From CAZRXG01 sp964603985 (lineage in GTDB: Bacteria; Chloroflexota; Anaerolineae; Aggregatilineales; UBA3940): DNA of 64,000 bases. Shown piece by piece: positions 33,549 through 42,732 of the stretch (position 1 is its first letter; every line of letters starts with the position of its first letter). The notes below the pieces were generated by a model. The model saw only the letters and a list, made by a program, of their open reading frames with translations. It was not told where the DNA came from and searched no databases. Made by a program: the position numbers and the translations under genes. Location: NCBI GenBank assembly GCA_964603985.1, contig CAZRXG010000010.1, positions 1-64,000 of the forward strand, given 5' to 3'.

Positions 33549-35183
33549 ATGACCGTCGACCCGACCATTCACGATGGCACTCCCCACGCGTCTCTTGAGC
33601 CGTCGGCACGGCAGATCCCCCCCGCCGAGGCGGCCCGCATTGCGCGGGCAGCCGGTATCATCGCGCTGGGGAACGTCACCAGCCGCCTGCTGGGGCTGGC
33701 CCGCGAGACGGTGAAGTCGCACTACTTTGGCGCGGGCGGGGCGGTCGACGCCTTCAACGTGGCGTCCATCGTGCCGACGATGCTGTTCGACCTGCTGGTG
33801 GGGGGGATGGTCAACAGCTCGCTGGTGCCGGTGTTCAGCGAGTATGCCGAGGACCGTCGCGAGGAGCTGTGGCGGCTGGTCAGCGCCCTGCTGAGCCTGA
33901 GCGTCATCGTGATGGCGGCCTTCATCCTGGTGGTCGAGCTGTTTGCGCCGCAGGTTGCCTTCCTGCTGAGCAGCGGCTCCTCACCGGAGGTGCTGGCCCT
34001 GGCGGCCCGCCTGCTGCGCATCACCGTCCCGGCGGTGCTCTTTTTGAGCCTGTCGGGCGTGCTGTCGGGCCTGCTCTACGCGCTCAAGCGCTTCACTTTC
34101 CCGGCCTTCTCTGCCGCGATCTTCAACGCCGGGATGGTGCTTTTGACGCTGCTCTTGCACAACCGGCTGGACATCGCAGCGATGGCGGTCGGCCTGCTGG
34201 TGGGCGCTATCCTCCAGATGGCCTTGCAGCTATCCGGCCTGCGTGACGCAAGCCTGCGGTTCCGGTTCAACCTGGCGCACTCCGGGCTGAAGCGGGTGGC
34301 GATTCTGTACATGCCGATTGCGCTCGGCCTGCTGGTCGACATCCTGATCAGCCGCCCGATCAGCTACAATCTGGCCTCGCAGACCGGGGAGGGGGGCATC
34401 TCGTGGATGACCTACGCCACGTTCCTCAGGCAACTACCGCAGGGCCTGGTGGCAACGGCGATCTCGTTTGCGGTGCTGCCGACGCTGTCCGTCCACGCCA
34501 GCAAGGAACGCACGGCGGGCGACCGGGGGCCGTTCCAGACCACGCTGGCGCAGGGCCTGCGGCTGGTGACGGTGCTGATCATCCCGGCCAGTGTAGGGCT
34601 GTTCATCCTGGCGCGCCCAATCGTCGCCCTGCTGTACGAGCACGGCGACTTCGTCGCGTATGACACGGAGATGACGGCGCTTGCCCTGCAATATTACCTG
34701 CTCGGCCTGCCCTTCGCCGCGATAGACCTGCTGCTGGTGTTCGCCTTCTACGCGCGGCAGGATACGCTGACGCCCTCGCTGATCGGCGTGGGGACGGTGG
34801 TCGTCTATCTGGCGGCGGCGATCGCGCTGATGCCGGTCTTTGGCCTCTTCAGCCTGATGATCGCCGACTCGCTCAAGCAACTGCTTCACATGCTGATCGC
34901 GGCCTGGATACTGGGAAAGCGTCTCGACGGGCTGGGGAAAGACGGCATTTACCGCACCCTGGGGCTGACACTGAGCGCGGTCGCCGTGATGGGGCTGGCA
35001 GCCTACGGGGCGCTGCTGGGCGTCGAGCGGCTGCTGCCGGGCGGGGGTGGGCTGGCCGAACTTCTGGCCGTCGCCGTGCCGGGGCTGGTCGGGGTGTCGC
35101 TTTACCTGGGGGTGATCACGATGCTGAGAGTGGAGGAAGTCCGCCAACTGTGGGCGGCCATCCGGCGGCGCATTATGCGCTAA
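33549..35183 (+). CDS. murJ: Lipid II flippase MurJ (MviN)
   Basis: MurJ moves lipid II across the inner membrane for peptidoglycan synthesis. The 544-residue protein has 14 predicted helices and the family's early segment GNVTSRLLGLARETVKSHYFGAG, followed by DAFNVASIVPTMLFDLLVGG. Conserved basic residues and the SxxxxL-GLLYALKRFTFPA segment are also seen. AGGA is 9 bases before the ATG. It stands alone, with the phosphodiesterase gene converging 9 bases after its stop. The 262 bases before it (33287-33548) show no gene. Confidence 0.92.
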   Translation: MTVDPTIHDGTPHASLEPSARQIPPAEAARIARAAGIIALGNVTSRLLGLARETVKSHYFGAGGAVDAFNVASIVPTMLFDLLVGGMVNSSLVPVFSEYAEDRREELWRLVSALLSLSVIVMAAFILVVELFAPQVAFLLSSGSSPEVLALAARLLRITVPAVLFLSLSGVLSGLLYALKRFTFPAFSAAIFNAGMVLLTLLLHNRLDIAAMAVGLLVGAILQMALQLSGLRDASLRFRFNLAHSGLKRVAILYMPIALGLLVDILISRPISYNLASQTGEGGISWMTYATFLRQLPQGLVATAISFAVLPTLSVHASKERTAGDRGPFQTTLAQGLRLVTVLIIPASVGLFILARPIVALLYEHGDFVAYDTEMTALALQYYLLGLPFAAIDLLLVFAFYARQDTLTPSLIGVGTVVVYLAAAIALMPVFGLFSLMIADSLKQLLHMLIAAWILGKRLDGLGKDGIYRTLGLTLSAVAVMGLAAYGALLGVERLLPGGGGLAELLAVAVPGLVGVSLYLGVITMLRVEEVRQLWAAIRRRIMR

Positions 35184-35192
35184 CCGGGGCGG

Positions 35193-35690
35193 TCAATCCT
35201 CCAGTTCGATGAAGTCAGCCTGGCCGGTGTCCGTGTCGAGCACGCACGCCGAGCGCGTCTGTTTGCGCTGGCCGCCCAGCGCGCCGGGGTTGATCACGCG
35301 CGTATCGCCGATCTTCTCGTCACGGCGCAGGTGCGTGTGCCCGTGAAAGACGTAGTCGTACAGGCCGCTGCGGATGAACTCGTCGAGCCGTTGGGTATCG
35401 TCGCCGTGACAGGCGGCGATGCGCACACCCTCCCACTCGGCGGTGAATGCGTAGCCGATTGATCCCATCCCGAACAGATCCCTGCCAAGTGTCATCATGT
35501 CGGCGTGGCCGCGATCCATGTTGCCAAACACAAACGTGGCCGTCCAACCCTCGAAAAGCTCGATGATCGGGTGGGTGGTGATGTCTCCGCAGTGGATGAT
35601 GCGCTCAACGTGGCGCTCGCGGAAGATGTCGAGAACCTGGCGGATGTTGTCGACGTGGTTGTGGGTATCCGACATAATGCCAATCTTCAT
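35193..35690 (-). CDS. YfcE/MJ0936-type metallophosphoesterase
   Basis: 165 residues with the calcineurin-like metal motifs: MSDTHNHVDN (residues 6-15), HCGDITTH, GNMDRGH, ACHGDD and FHGHTH. The family hydrolyses phosphodiesters in vitro with Mn or Ni; the natural substrate is unknown. The protein is compact and cytoplasmic. Its ATG lies at 35690 and the gene is probably monocistronic. It converges with murJ. Confidence 0.9.
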   Translation of the reverse strand: MKIGIMSDTHNHVDNIRQVLDIFRERHVERIIHCGDITTHPIIELFEGWTATFVFGNMDRGHADMMTLGRDLFGMGSIGYAFTAEWEGVRIAACHGDDTQRLDEFIRSGLYDYVFHGHTHLRRDEKIGDTRVINPGALGGQRKQTRSACVLDTDTGQADFIELED

Positions 35691-35912
35691 GCCTGCTCCT
35701 CTGGTGAGGTCTGGCTCCTGCCCCAGGTTATGGACGTTTATGATTATACTTTACTTTCGCGAATCGATGCCGACCTGGGCACAGCACTTGCCTAGGGCAA
35801 GGGTTGGGTTGTTCAGTTTACATCAGGTTCTCGTCTTCTCACAAGCCCGGCTATAATGATAGTTACGAAAGCCCAATACCGGGAGCAACGTAACAGGGCG
35901 GGAGAGAACTCC

Positions 35913-36674
35913 GTGAACCGGAAACTGTGGCAAGGACTGTTGTTTGTCATGCTGGTGGTGGCCGCCTGTTCTTCACCGACCGGCCAGTCACCATCCGGGC
36001 CGGTCGCCCAACTGGTCGATTACGTTGACGAGAAGTCCCGCCTCCCCCGGCAGGCCTGTCTCCGCACGCTGAGTCAGGCGCACGACCAGTTGCCGGCGCT
36101 GGTAGCGGAGGAGGCCGCGCTGCGGACCGATCTGGCAACCAGTCCGCTTGGCCTGCTCGAGGTCTATCAAAGTGCTGCCCGGCGTGCAGGGGTGCGGCAG
36201 GCATTTCTCGCTTCTACCTTTAATATCGGTGGTGGGGGCAGCCTGCGGATGGATGCCCTTAACTGGTGCGGGGGGTGGGCCCAGGGGAGCAGCTACGATC
36301 TATACGTGGTCGATCTGGATACCGGCGACGTGTGGTACGTCGGGGAGCGTGACGTATCATCCGCCGGGCCGGAAGTGCGCTGGCTGGGAGATGCCTGGGC
36401 AGTGATAACGTACTGGGGAGCGCCCGGTGGATACGAAACGCACCTGGAGATCGTCGTCGAGGAAGGCGGCGGATGGACATCGATCTTCCGGTCGAGCCAG
36501 CCAGCCGCCGGGAATACGCCGCTGGTATGGGTGACGCAGGGACGGCCCGCGCAGTTCCAGTTCAACGGCTTTGAACACCTGCTGGTGACCTGGGGGGGAA
36601 CTGCCGTCACGACGGAATACGAATGGCAGAATGACATGTACATAGTGATGGGCGAGCAGCCAGCCCAGCCCTGA
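35913..36674 (+). CDS. Lipoprotein of unknown function
   Basis: 253 residues. A short basic start is followed by a hydrophobic helix and lipobox VVAACSS, so the mature protein is lipid-anchored. The rest has mixed helices (50-110), then a beta-rich half with several Trp and Gly residues (YDLYVVDLDTGDVWYVG, WAVITYWGAPGGYETHLEIV) that may form a propeller-like or sandwich fold. GTG 35913 has GGGAG eight bases upstream; a TATAAT at 35852-35857 is a likely -10 element. No family is recognised. Confidence 0.68.
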   Translation: MNRKLWQGLLFVMLVVAACSSPTGQSPSGPVAQLVDYVDEKSRLPRQACLRTLSQAHDQLPALVAEEAALRTDLATSPLGLLEVYQSAARRAGVRQAFLASTFNIGGGGSLRMDALNWCGGWAQGSSYDLYVVDLDTGDVWYVGERDVSSAGPEVRWLGDAWAVITYWGAPGGYETHLEIVVEEGGGWTSIFRSSQPAAGNTPLVWVTQGRPAQFQFNGFEHLLVTWGGTAVTTEYEWQNDMYIVMGEQPAQP

Positions 36675-36717
36675 AGATGCTCCTGCTTATTTTCCTCAAA
36701 GAAGGCGAAATTCCAGT

Positions 36718-36768
36718 TAAGAGGTGTAGAAAATCTGTGTAATCCGCGTAATCTGCGGACTGAAACCC
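36718..36768 (-). repeat. Dispersed repeat, copy 2 (inverted)
   Basis: The reverse complement matches the element at 16770-16820, including ATTACGCGGATTACACAG. It lies in the 157-base gap between the lipoprotein and the membrane-sensor gene. Confidence 0.8.
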
Positions 36769-36831
36769 GTCGATTTGTGAGGTGCCAGCGTCCCAACACG
36801 GTGGTAACGCCCACCCCTCCCCGGCGGCGGG

Positions 36832-38808
36832 TCAGGGCTGGCCGGACTCGTCGGGAGCGTCTTCCGGCCTGGCGGTCGCCCGCTCCATCTCGGCGATGAT
36901 GGCCGCCACCGACTCGATGGCGAAGCGCTGTTTGCGGTAGAAGTCGGCCTCGCTCATCGCCAGCCGCATCGCGACATCACGCACTTTGCGCCCCTGGATG
37001 AAGCGCATCTCCAGGATGTTGTAGAGAATCCACTCGGTGGTCGTCATGCTGCGCTGGCCTTCAGGGCGCAGGTTCTCGATGGCGCTTTGCAGGACGGCCC
37101 GCATGGCGCGCTGTGGGTTGCCGTCGTGCTCCTCCAGCGCCTGGCGCACGACCGTGAGGTCCATCAACGCGTTGTCGGTCAGCTTGGGGCCGCCCCAATA
37201 GTGGGACAGCGCATCCTTGACCTTCTGCGTGAAGTCGGGGCTGGAAAGCAGCTCCTCGCGCGGGGCGGTCAGCGCATCGAGGCCGCCGTAGCGCGCCTCC
37301 CCGCCCAGGCGCTGCACGACCGCCATCTCCGGCAGCAGCCCCTCCAGCGCGGCGAAAACCTCCGACTGGAGCCGCCGGTCTTCCAGCACCTCGGCGGCGC
37401 GCGTGGCCAGGGCCATCAACACCTGGCGGCGCTCTTCATCGATCGGTTCTTCGTCGTCCGGTGCTTCGGGGGCGGCCACGCCCAGCACGCCTATCAGCCG
37501 GGGCGCGGTGTGGTTGTTGGCCTGGGCGTGCAGGGGGATCAGCCAGAAGCCGCGCCAGACGAACATATCGCCGATGGTGGCGATGTCCTCCGGCCTGGGC
37601 AGGTCGTCGTTCACGGCGTCAGCCGACAGGTCGGACGCCTGCTCCAGCTCCGAGTGGAACTCGTCGCGCAGGCCGACCGCCTGCTCCAGGCGCGGGCCTT
37701 CACCGGTCAGCGAGGCGACAAAGGCCGACCTCACGCGCAGGTAATCACAGGTGGCGGTCAGGATCGAGTCGAGAAGCTGGCGGAAGTCGGCACCGGTCAG
37801 CAGGCGGGACTCAAGCTCCTGGATCTGCCGGATCTCGGCCTGGTTGCCCATGTAGATCAGCCAGCGCTCCAGGTGCGGGCGGGCGAGCGTGATCGCCCAC
37901 TGCAAAAACAGGATCACGACGACGGCCAGGAAGGACATGATATCGTCGCCGGGCAGGCCGAGCACGTCCCCGGTGCGCGGCACCCAGACGATCACCGCCA
38001 GCGCCGCGATGGCAACCACCGGCCCGCGCAGGAAGAACTGGAGCATCTGAGCTTTGACCAGCCGGTCGGGGAAGAGCGTGCCGAAGAAGGCCAGCACGTA
38101 GGCCATCAGCGACAAAAGGACGGCCAGCACGGTGTCAACCAGGATCAGCATGCCGTAGAACAGCCCCGGCGAGGCCAGCGACCGGCCGGAGATCAGCAGG
38201 AAGGGGAACACTGCCAGCGCGGGCGCTGCGTACGAGATCAGGAGGTAGGTCATACGGCGATGTGAGGCGTGCGTCAGCGTGCGGCGGCGGGCCCGGATCA
38301 CAAACCACACGCTCATGACCACCGAGCCGACGAAGTAGGCGACGAACACGATAAAGGCCGGGCCGGGCCGGAAGTGCGGTGCAGGCTCGGCTACCGGATC
38401 GCGCACGATCCACTCCGTCCCCACGACCAGCACCAGGAAGCAGACGGCCACCACGTACAGGAAGCGCACCGCCCACCGCCGCCGCCCCCGCGACGGCAGG
38501 CCCGTCATGGTGAGGATGGCATCCGAGAGATGGACGTAGGCTGCCGGGACGAAGGCGATCCCCAGCCACTGGAAGGTCAGCCAGGGGACCGCCGAGGCCA
38601 GGCTGTAGCTGTAGCTCACGCCCAGGTCGCCGATGTAGGTGATGGTGACGAAGAGCAGCAGGGTGCTGAAAGTGCGTGCCACGCGATTGCCGATGTCTTT
38701 GGCCAGGCTGTACAGGAAGAACGAGCCTGAGATGATGGCAATCGCCGCGCTCAAGCTGCGGTTGATCAGAGGGCCGAGGGAGACGAGCAGATAGACTATC
38801 ACATCCAT
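36832..38808 (-). CDS. 7TM-type membrane sensor with GAF domain and C-terminal helix-turn-helix-like end
   Basis: 658 residues. About nine hydrophobic helices cover residues 1-335, like the HisKA_7TM or similar sensing modules. A GAF domain covers about 360-500. The C-terminal 150 residues are helical and have no kinase or HATPase motifs. They contain TTTEWILYNILEMRFIQG and VRDVAMRLAMSEADFYRKQR, which look like a sigma-region-4-like or ParB-like helix-turn-helix. It may therefore bind DNA or partner a sigma factor from the membrane. This is inference. ATG 38808 follows the GNAT gene by 5 bases; the frame to 39150 is a shadow. Confidence 0.75.
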   Translation of the reverse strand: MDVIVYLLVSLGPLINRSLSAAIAIISGSFFLYSLAKDIGNRVARTFSTLLLFVTITYIGDLGVSYSYSLASAVPWLTFQWLGIAFVPAAYVHLSDAILTMTGLPSRGRRRWAVRFLYVVAVCFLVLVVGTEWIVRDPVAEPAPHFRPGPAFIVFVAYFVGSVVMSVWFVIRARRRTLTHASHRRMTYLLISYAAPALAVFPFLLISGRSLASPGLFYGMLILVDTVLAVLLSLMAYVLAFFGTLFPDRLVKAQMLQFFLRGPVVAIAALAVIVWVPRTGDVLGLPGDDIMSFLAVVVILFLQWAITLARPHLERWLIYMGNQAEIRQIQELESRLLTGADFRQLLDSILTATCDYLRVRSAFVASLTGEGPRLEQAVGLRDEFHSELEQASDLSADAVNDDLPRPEDIATIGDMFVWRGFWLIPLHAQANNHTAPRLIGVLGVAAPEAPDDEEPIDEERRQVLMALATRAAEVLEDRRLQSEVFAALEGLLPEMAVVQRLGGEARYGGLDALTAPREELLSSPDFTQKVKDALSHYWGGPKLTDNALMDLTVVRQALEEHDGNPQRAMRAVLQSAIENLRPEGQRSMTTTEWILYNILEMRFIQGRKVRDVAMRLAMSEADFYRKQRFAIESVAAIIAEMERATARPEDAPDESGQP

Positions 38809-38813
38809 GTCCG

Positions 38814-39365
38814 TTAGCGTAGTGTCTGACCGAAAAAGATGGCGATGTCCTGATTGGGATAGTAAAGATCGTTGTAGCCACAGAAGACCAGCCCGCGCTT
38901 CTGCAAGAACTGGATGGCGGGATAGTTCTTGGTCTGGGTTTCGACGATCAGGTGGCGCAGCTTGTTTTCCAGCGCCCAGTGACGCACGGCGCGAAGCAGG
39001 GCCGTGCCGACGCCGCACAGCCGGTGCGCCCGATCGACGACCAGGTCGGCCACCCAGCCCGCTTCCTGGGCCGGTTCCTCGCGTGTGTTGGCATAGCCCA
39101 CGATCAGACCGTCCCACTCCGCGACCAGAAAGCAGTCGTGCGCCCGCCACGATTGCAGCAGCGCCTCACCGCCGCGCGGGTAAAGCACCTTCGTCGAGCG
39201 GGGCAGGCGGGCTGGTCGGAAGACAACCTCGAATGTGCCCCCCTGTTCGCTAAGGCCCATCTGCCACACGTAATCGGTGCTGCACGAGTGATCCAGCGTG
39301 AGGCAAGTCTCGTGATCGACCGGGTTGGCTGCCCGGATGGTGGTCGTCGGAGCTTCAACTGTCAT
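38814..39365 (-). CDS. GNAT family N-acetyltransferase
   Basis: 183 residues with a GNAT core: VADLVVDRAHRLCGVGTALLRAV (acetyl-CoA pyrophosphate loop RLCGVG, with Cys in place of the usual Gln/Arg-x-x-Gly order), then LIVETQTKNYPAIQFLQKRGLVFCGYND. The acceptor substrate is unknown. ATG 39365 has no evident Shine-Dalgarno; the longer frame to 39488 lacks one too. It ends 5 bases before the membrane-sensor gene, so the two probably share a transcript and possibly a function. Confidence 0.8.
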   Translation of the reverse strand: MTVEAPTTTIRAANPVDHETCLTLDHSCSTDYVWQMGLSEQGGTFEVVFRPARLPRSTKVLYPRGGEALLQSWRAHDCFLVAEWDGLIVGYANTREEPAQEAGWVADLVVDRAHRLCGVGTALLRAVRHWALENKLRHLIVETQTKNYPAIQFLQKRGLVFCGYNDLYYPNQDIAIFFGQTLR

Positions 39366-39509
39366 GGGGAGAATTGTAACAAAGGCCTCCGGGCCTGACA
39401 ACGCCCCCTCGAAGAGGTCCCCGAATCGGCCCCTGAATTGGGCCGATCCAGTGGGGTTTCTCCGGCGGCGCGGGGCTGCGCTGACCATCGCCCGGTTGCC
39501 GTCTGCCCG

Positions 39510-40565
39510 TTAGAGTGTCCGGACCTGCGCCAGGTGGCGCCCGCGCGCGATGTTGATCGCGTCGGCCAGCATGCCGTAGGCGGTTGTCATCGGGCCGGGG
39601 TCGCGCTCGATAATGGTGAGGCGGGGCAGCACGTCCGTCTCAAAGTCGATGATGTTGGTCGTACCGGTGATACCGGCCAGCGCATCCCCGATGGGGACGT
39701 GCTGCGGGCCGACCCTGGTCGTGACGGAGCCGTCGGGCTGGCACTCGGCCTCGCAGATCAGGCGAATACGCTGCCCGGCGGCCCCGGCGACCTGAACGTC
39801 GGCCAGGGTGATGCCGTCGATACCGGCCCGCTCCACATCGGCGGGGCGCAGGTCGGCACCCATCAGGACGTTAGCCAGGATCACGGTTTTGATGGCCGCA
39901 TCCCAGCCGTCAATGTCAAGCGAGGGGTCGGCCTCGGCGATGCCGATCTTCTGGGCGGCCTTGAGCGCCGCGTCGAAGGTCATGCCGTCGCTCTCCATGC
40001 GGGTGAGGATGTAGTTGGTCGTGCTGTTGAGAATACCGCGCGCCCGGTTGATCTGGAGGGCGGGCAGCCCCTCGCGCCCGACGCCCAGCACCGGCGCGCC
40101 GTCCATCACGGACGACTCAAAGAAGTAGCCCACCCCCTGGCGGGCGGCAAGTTCGCTCAATTCCCGGTAGCCGAAGGCGACAGGTCCTTTGTTGGCGCTC
40201 ACGACGTGGATGCCTCGCTCAAGCAGGCTGTAGGTGTAGGCCAGAGCAGGCTGGCCGTCCTGGGGGTTGGTGGGCGTGCATTCCACGACCAGGTCGGCGG
40301 GGCAGTCGGTCAGGAAGTGCCACGTGTCTTTGAGGGGCGATCCCTGGTGCAGGCCGTCCAGCGAGCCGTAGCGCACGGCGTCCAGGGCGGTTTGCAGGCT
40401 GATGCCCGTCGAGTCAATGGCGCGCCCGTGGCTGGCGGTGCTGATGCCGATCACCCGTATCTGGATGCCGTAATCGGCACGCAGCATCTCTTGTTTGTCG
40501 AGAATAAGTTTGCCGAAGGCACGACCCACATTGCCAAATCCGAGCAGGGCGACGTTCAACAGCAT
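39510..40565 (-). CDS. hom: Homoserine dehydrogenase
   Basis: Makes homoserine from aspartate semialdehyde in the threonine/methionine pathway. 351 residues: NAD(P) motif LLGFGNVGRAF (about 6-16), catalytic Lys in HVVSANKGPVA, GILNSTTNYIL and EADPSLDIDGWDAAIK with the substrate Asp and Lys. It has no C-terminal ACT domain, so feedback by threonine through ACT is not expected. ATG 40565 has GGAG seven bases upstream. No aspartokinase or threonine synthase gene lies nearby. Confidence 0.92.
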   Translation of the reverse strand: MLLNVALLGFGNVGRAFGKLILDKQEMLRADYGIQIRVIGISTASHGRAIDSTGISLQTALDAVRYGSLDGLHQGSPLKDTWHFLTDCPADLVVECTPTNPQDGQPALAYTYSLLERGIHVVSANKGPVAFGYRELSELAARQGVGYFFESSVMDGAPVLGVGREGLPALQINRARGILNSTTNYILTRMESDGMTFDAALKAAQKIGIAEADPSLDIDGWDAAIKTVILANVLMGADLRPADVERAGIDGITLADVQVAGAAGQRIRLICEAECQPDGSVTTRVGPQHVPIGDALAGITGTTNIIDFETDVLPRLTIIERDPGPMTTAYGMLADAINIARGRHLAQVRTL

Positions 40566-40738
40566 GACACACTCCAGGTGGCAGGGGCACAAACGTAACA
40601 TGCCCCCACAAGCATACCCCCGAAAGACATTTCGTGGGCTACTTCAGGGGCAGTGCGAGGCGGCAAGTCATCGAGTTCAGGTACATATGCACGCCAGACA
40701 ATCTGGAAACTGCTGCCGGTTGGAGCCTGGGCGTTTGC

Positions 40739-41368
40739 TTACGCGTCAGGCTCCCCGGCCCCGGCGGCCTGCTCGTCCCGCTGGATCATGGTGTGCAGCA
40801 CCTCTCCGGCGAAGCGGCAGAGCAGCGTCAGCAGGGTTTGATCGGGTGTGCCGAAGCGCAAGCCGCTCTGCTTGTTCAGCACTTCGATCACGCCCAGGAT
40901 TCTCCCCCCACCGACGATGGGCGCAGCCAGGATGGAGTTGGTCTGAAACTCGAAAGCCTGGTCGACCCCGGCGTAGAATCGATCGTCGGCGTAGGCGTTG
41001 TTGACAATCGTCGGCTGCTCGTTCTTGACGACCCAGCCCGCGATCCCCTTTCCGGGGGGAATGCGGTGCCCGGACAGCGGCTCCTGGCCGATGTCGCCGT
41101 GCGCCAGTACGAAGACCAGTTCCTCGGTTTCCTCGTCGACCACCAGCAGGGAGCCATCGTTGGCGTTGGTGACAACCATGGCGTTGTGCAGCATACGGTC
41201 CAGCAGCGGCATGATCTGCGCGCTGGGGTCCAGGTCGTCGACGGCGTCCATCAGGGCGTGCAACGCATCGAGGTACTCTCGCAGTGTCCGCACCTCCTCG
41301 CGTAAGGATTCGTTCTCTTCCTGCAGGCGGGCCACTTCCCGCCTCAAGGTTCGGCTGAGATCGCTCAT
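40739..41368 (-). CDS. GAF domain protein with N-terminal coiled coil
   Basis: 209 residues. A leucine-heptad coiled coil (about 8-45, LRREVARLQEENESLREEV) should make it a dimer. The rest is one GAF domain: LLDRMLHNAMVVTNANDGSLLVVD, PLSGHRIPPGKGIAGWVV, NSILAAPIVGGGRILGVIEVLNK. No output domain follows, so it would pass a signal by protein contact. The GAF ligand is not predictable. ATG 41368 has GGGAG five bases upstream; the longer frame to 41644 is not supported. Confidence 0.85.
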   Translation of the reverse strand: MSDLSRTLRREVARLQEENESLREEVRTLREYLDALHALMDAVDDLDPSAQIMPLLDRMLHNAMVVTNANDGSLLVVDEETEELVFVLAHGDIGQEPLSGHRIPPGKGIAGWVVKNEQPTIVNNAYADDRFYAGVDQAFEFQTNSILAAPIVGGGRILGVIEVLNKQSGLRFGTPDQTLLTLLCRFAGEVLHTMIQRDEQAAGAGEPDA

Positions 41369-41669
41369 TGGCTCTCCCTCTTTCCACACTAAGACAAAGC
41401 GATAAGTCCATACCCTCCAGCCTGCAATTATGCTCGATGTCAGTCTATCATAAAGCGGGATTGCGAACAAGGTAGCCGGGTCGGCAATTGCCGGGGGGCG
41501 AGCGCCGATTTGTCCTTTTATGTGAGACGCCTGGACGGGTGCCGGGGTTCCCCCGCCTGCTGAGGAAACCGGGCAGCCGGTGTGTATATTGAGCGGATGC
41601 CTGCTGCGCGTGGTACAATTCAGCCCGCGTGAACGGGTGTGCACATCCCGAAGGTGAATTGAGGTTGTG
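41369..41669. other. Divergent intergenic region between the GAF protein and the flippase-like gene
   Basis: About 300 bases without a gene. On the plus strand TTGAGC and TACAAT near 41597-41627, with a 19-base spacer, could be a weak promoter for the gene at 41670. On the minus strand a CATAAT lies near 41428-41433. No other structure stands out. Confidence 0.35.
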
Positions 41670-42692
41670 ATGAAACGATGGCGACGCTGGGGTTTGCTGG
41701 TGCTTGGCCTGGCGATCAGCGCCGTGTTCCTCTACATGGCGCTGAAGGGTTTGAATCTGCGGCAGGTCTGGATCGGCCTGCAAGAGGCCAACTACTGGTG
41801 GATCGTTCCCGGCGTGGCCGTTTACTTCGTCGCGGTCTGGGCGCGGACGTGGCGCTGGCACTACCTGCTGCGGCCCATCAAGCACATCCGGCTGGGGGTG
41901 CTTTTCCCGGTGGTCGTGATCGGCTACATGGGCAACAACGTCTATCCCTTCCGGGCGGGGGAGGTGATCCGCGCCTGGGTGCTGAAGCGCAACGAGGCGG
42001 TGAGCATCAGTGCCTCGCTGGCGACGATCATCGTCGAGCGCATCTTCGACGGGCTGGTGATGCTGCTCTTCGTGTTCGTCGCCCTGCCGTTTGCGCCCGT
42101 CCCGCCGCCTTTTGACCGGATCGTGATCTGGATGACGGCCCTGTTCTTCGGCGCGCTGGCCGCTTTCTTCGTGCTGGCGCTGCGCCCGGAGTTCACCCGG
42201 TGGCTGTACAGCGGGGTCATCCGGCGCCTCGTCCCCGGCGAGCGGGCGCGGGAGGGGGTGCTTGCCATCGCCGATCGCTTCATGGATGGGCTGGCGTCGC
42301 TGCGCAGCCCCGGCGCGATGCTGATGACGATGGTCAGCTCGATGCTGATCTGGCTGACCGAGACGACCAAGTACTGGTTCGTGATGCACGCCTTTAACTT
42401 CGAGACGAGCTTCTTTGTGCTGATGCTGATGACGGCTGTCGTCAACCTGGCGACGACGATCCCAAGCTCGCCGGGCTACGTCGGCACCTTTGACGAGCCG
42501 GGCATCGAGGTTCTGAAGGCTTTCGGCGTCGAGGCCAACGTCGCGGGGGCCTACACGCTGATCCTGCATGCGGCGCTGTGGCTGCCGATCACGCTGTTGG
42601 GGTTCTACTACATGGCGCGGCTGGGCGTGGGGTGGCACGATTTCGCGCAGGCAACCCAGGCGGCCAAGGAGCTTGAGGCCGGAGCACCGTGA
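41670..42692 (+). CDS. Flippase-like membrane protein (LPG_synthase_TM / UPF0104 family)
   Basis: 340 residues with about eight helices. Family motifs: WARTWRWHYLLRP, GYMGNNVYPFRAGEVIRAWVL (the R-G-E signature) and TTIPSSPGYVGTFDE. Relatives include the membrane part of lysylphosphatidylglycerol synthase and proteins that move polyprenyl-linked lipids. No catalytic soluble domain is attached, so transport is likelier than lipid aminoacylation. ATG 41670 has GAGG five bases upstream. The FAD-dependent gene begins 40 bases downstream, so they may form an operon. Confidence 0.83.
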   Translation: MKRWRRWGLLVLGLAISAVFLYMALKGLNLRQVWIGLQEANYWWIVPGVAVYFVAVWARTWRWHYLLRPIKHIRLGVLFPVVVIGYMGNNVYPFRAGEVIRAWVLKRNEAVSISASLATIIVERIFDGLVMLLFVFVALPFAPVPPPFDRIVIWMTALFFGALAAFFVLALRPEFTRWLYSGVIRRLVPGERAREGVLAIADRFMDGLASLRSPGAMLMTMVSSMLIWLTETTKYWFVMHAFNFETSFFVLMLMTAVVNLATTIPSSPGYVGTFDEPGIEVLKAFGVEANVAGAYTLILHAALWLPITLLGFYYMARLGVGWHDFAQATQAAKELEAGAP

Positions 42693-42732
42693 GCATGCCC
42701 CGCCGGATCACCAACACCGAGAGGACGCGTTA

